From the NCBI RefSeq assembly GCF_020531905.1, contig NZ_JAJAWG010000008.1, forward strand, positions 1-64,000: a stretch of DNA of 64,000 nt. The letters are read 5' to 3'. This stretch comes from Deefgea salmonis (GTDB taxonomy: Bacteria > Pseudomonadota > Gammaproteobacteria > Burkholderiales > Chitinibacteraceae). Positions 62,543-64,000 of the stretch are shown here, one piece after another. The notes under the pieces are model-generated. The model saw nothing but the letters and a program-made list of their open reading frames with translations. It was not told the DNA's origin and did no database searches. The position numbers were made by a program, and so were the translations under genes. Positions within the stretch are counted from its first letter, which is position 1. Each line of letters starts with the position of its first letter.

Positions 62543-64000
62543 ATGTGGGTTTCTTGGCTGCTGGCCTTGATCATCTTGCTACTGGTGGTGACAGGGCTTA
62601 GCTTTGGCGTTTTGCATTATGTCGAAAAGCAGCAAATAGCGCAGGCCTTGCAGTCACTGCAAACGCAGTCGCGAATGCAATTGCTGCGCCTAAACCAAAT
62701 CCTTGAACATCATGATCCACAGCAAGTGCATTTTTCTGCGGTGGATATCGATGCGGTTTGGCCTCGGGTCAATGGGGATTTGGCAACGACGCCCGCTGCC
62801 TTACAGCAATTGGCGCGCGCTTTGCAGGTCGATCATGTATCGATTTACTATCCACAAAGCGCGTTGATGATCGGCGCGGCAGTCGGTGAAAACGCCGATG
62901 AGAGTTGGCAAAAATCAGCATTATTGACAGAACAATTACGCCAAAAATCCGGCAGCGCTGCAGTCATTAAAAATCACTTGGCGATCTCGGCCAGTAGCGG
63001 CAAGCTGACGGCATATCATTTTTATTCGCCATCAAAGCAAGCATTTTGGCTCATTGCGAGTGTGGCGATCAAGCCTTTATTGCAAGGCCAAGAAGGCGAT
63101 CCGGCCGCCTTGTTTGATGCCTTATTTCATATTCCCAGCTCGAATTTAATCCCCAACGAGGTGGATATTTTGCTGCAGGGGCCGCATGGCTATTATTCCG
63201 TTTTTACTGAACAGCGATTGCTCATTCAACCGCCGCTATTGGGTAGTCAGCCAGTGCAAGACGGGCAAGGGCGGTATTTTCTGGCTTTGGCGCTGGAGCC
63301 ACAGTTGTCGTATAGCTATATCGTTATCGCGGTTGATTTTGATTTAAGCATTTTTCAAGTGGCCAGACAGCGACTGGGCTGGGGATTGGTGTTGATTTCT
63401 ATCTTGGCTTTACTGGCGACGTATTATTTAGTTCGCAGACATACACAAAACTGGCAAGCGAAGACTTTACAATTGTTACAGCGTTACGAAAGTGCGGCGC
63501 ATGTAGAAGTCTCGCAAGACCCGGCCTTGCAGCCTTTGGAACACTTTTGCTTGGCTCGGCGGCAGGCCAAGCAAGATCAGACGCTGCAGCAGCAAGCTGA
63601 ATTAAATGCGGCGAAAGAAGAAGGGCAGCATAAAGCGCAGTTGCTCGCGGTGCAAACCAGTTTGCGTCAGCAAAGTGAAGCGACTTTATCTGAGCTGCGG
63701 ATTGCATTTGAGATGGTGAATTCGAGTTTGCTCGAAGCCAATCGACGCTTGGTGCATGACGCAGAAACTGACACTTTAACCGGTTGTGGTAATCGGCGGC
63801 AGTTTGAGCAAATGGTATCGGCTGAAATGTCTCGAGCGGTTCGATACGGGCAACATGTTTGTTTATTAATGCTCGATATTGATTTTTTTAAGCGGGTGAA
63901 CGATGAATTTGGTCACCCAATGGGCGATTTGGTGTTGGTGCGTTTAGCTGAATTGATCAAGAGTCAGATTCGGCCTAGCGATACTTTATTTCGTTGGGGC
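62543..64000 (+). CDS. Membrane diguanylate cyclase (GGDEF), cut by the window end
   Basis: Open without stop from 62543 to the window edge (486 codons). An N-terminal membrane helix (about 3-24), a periplasmic sensor domain of about 240 residues, a second helix (about 280-300), a coiled-coil stretch (about 330-400) and the start of a GGDEF domain (DTLTGCGNRRQFE, LMLDIDFFKRVND). The last visible residues are RPSDTLFRWG: the I-site RxxD is present, and the sequence stops one codon into where GG(D/E)EF is expected. An alternative GTG start lies at 62531. It is probably an active c-di-GMP synthase. Confidence 0.88.
   Translation, partial: MWVSWLLALIILLLVVTGLSFGVLHYVEKQQIAQALQSLQTQSRMQLLRLNQILEHHDPQQVHFSAVDIDAVWPRVNGDLATTPAALQQLARALQVDHVSIYYPQSALMIGAAVGENADESWQKSALLTEQLRQKSGSAAVIKNHLAISASSGKLTAYHFYSPSKQAFWLIASVAIKPLLQGQEGDPAALFDALFHIPSSNLIPNEVDILLQGPHGYYSVFTEQRLLIQPPLLGSQPVQDGQGRYFLALALEPQLSYSYIVIAVDFDLSIFQVARQRLGWGLVLISILALLATYYLVRRHTQNWQAKTLQLLQRYESAAHVEVSQDPALQPLEHFCLARRQAKQDQTLQQQAELNAAKEEGQHKAQLLAVQTSLRQQSEATLSELRIAFEMVNSSLLEANRRLVHDAETDTLTGCGNRRQFEQMVSAEMSRAVRYGQHVCLLMLDIDFFKRVNDEFGHPMGDLVLVRLAELIKSQIRPSDTLFRWG

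Overview
The window reads as a chromosome segment of a Gram-negative betaproteobacterium, most likely Neisseriales of the Chitinibacter/Deefgea type. This is inferred from the pal-cpoB-queE-queC order, the Acidithiobacillus-type gshA next to gshB, the minor-pilin operon, the regulatory PTS set without sugar permeases, and base composition near 50% GC by eye. No database search was possible.

Layout: 0-5.4 kb carries Tol-Pal genes (pal, cpoB) followed by a queuosine-precursor operon (queE, a ClC transporter, queC, mtnN). 5.4-7.5 kb holds a MITE-like element with terminal inverted repeats, a DUF2845 protein and a split YjjP/YjjB exporter. 7.5-16.2 kb holds a TonB-like gene, the minor pilin operon fimT-pilV-pilW-pilX-pilY1-pilE, and an orphan 3' pilin fragment facing the other way. 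16.2-21.5 kb has a LysR regulator, gshA, a small SMR exporter, gshB and apbE. 21.6-27 kb has a PTS phosphorelay (EIIA, HPr, EI) followed by a TPR-GGDEF protein and a tandem TPR paralogue without GGDEF. 27-31.2 kb has an O-methyltransferase, an exported beta-carbonic anhydrase and YgiQ.

At 31,346-35,881 lies a complete Tn3-family transposon (38-bp inverted repeats, 5-bp target duplication) carrying a resolvase, a RHH/PIN toxin-antitoxin pair and the transposase. It splits a small host gene whose uninterrupted frame can be rebuilt. 36-47.7 kb carries slyX, a BCCT transporter, a GGDEF-EAL protein, a flavoprotein with a repetitive Lys/Ala-rich tail, a methyltransferase, a HAD hydrolase, yaeQ, an EAL-HDOD protein and marC. 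47.7-64 kb carries cheD, an AT-rich intergenic region with three perfect DnaA boxes, a small unknown ORF and proB, a two-domain exported protein, an acetyltransferase, a chemoreceptor, a GlmS-like protein without the amidotransferase cysteine, EamA and BenE transporters, nudC, a lipoprotein, an ArsC-like phosphatase, tRNA-Tyr, rsuA, and a membrane diguanylate cyclase cut by the window end.

Themes: c-di-GMP signalling is dense (four GGDEF/EAL genes) beside pili and chemotaxis genes, which suits a surface-attaching motile bacterium. The less ordinary items are the transposon and the gene it split, the DnaA-box cluster, the orphan pilin cassette, the amidotransferase-dead GlmS homologue, the MITE, and a dispersed intergenic motif found in seven places that looks like solo transposon ends.
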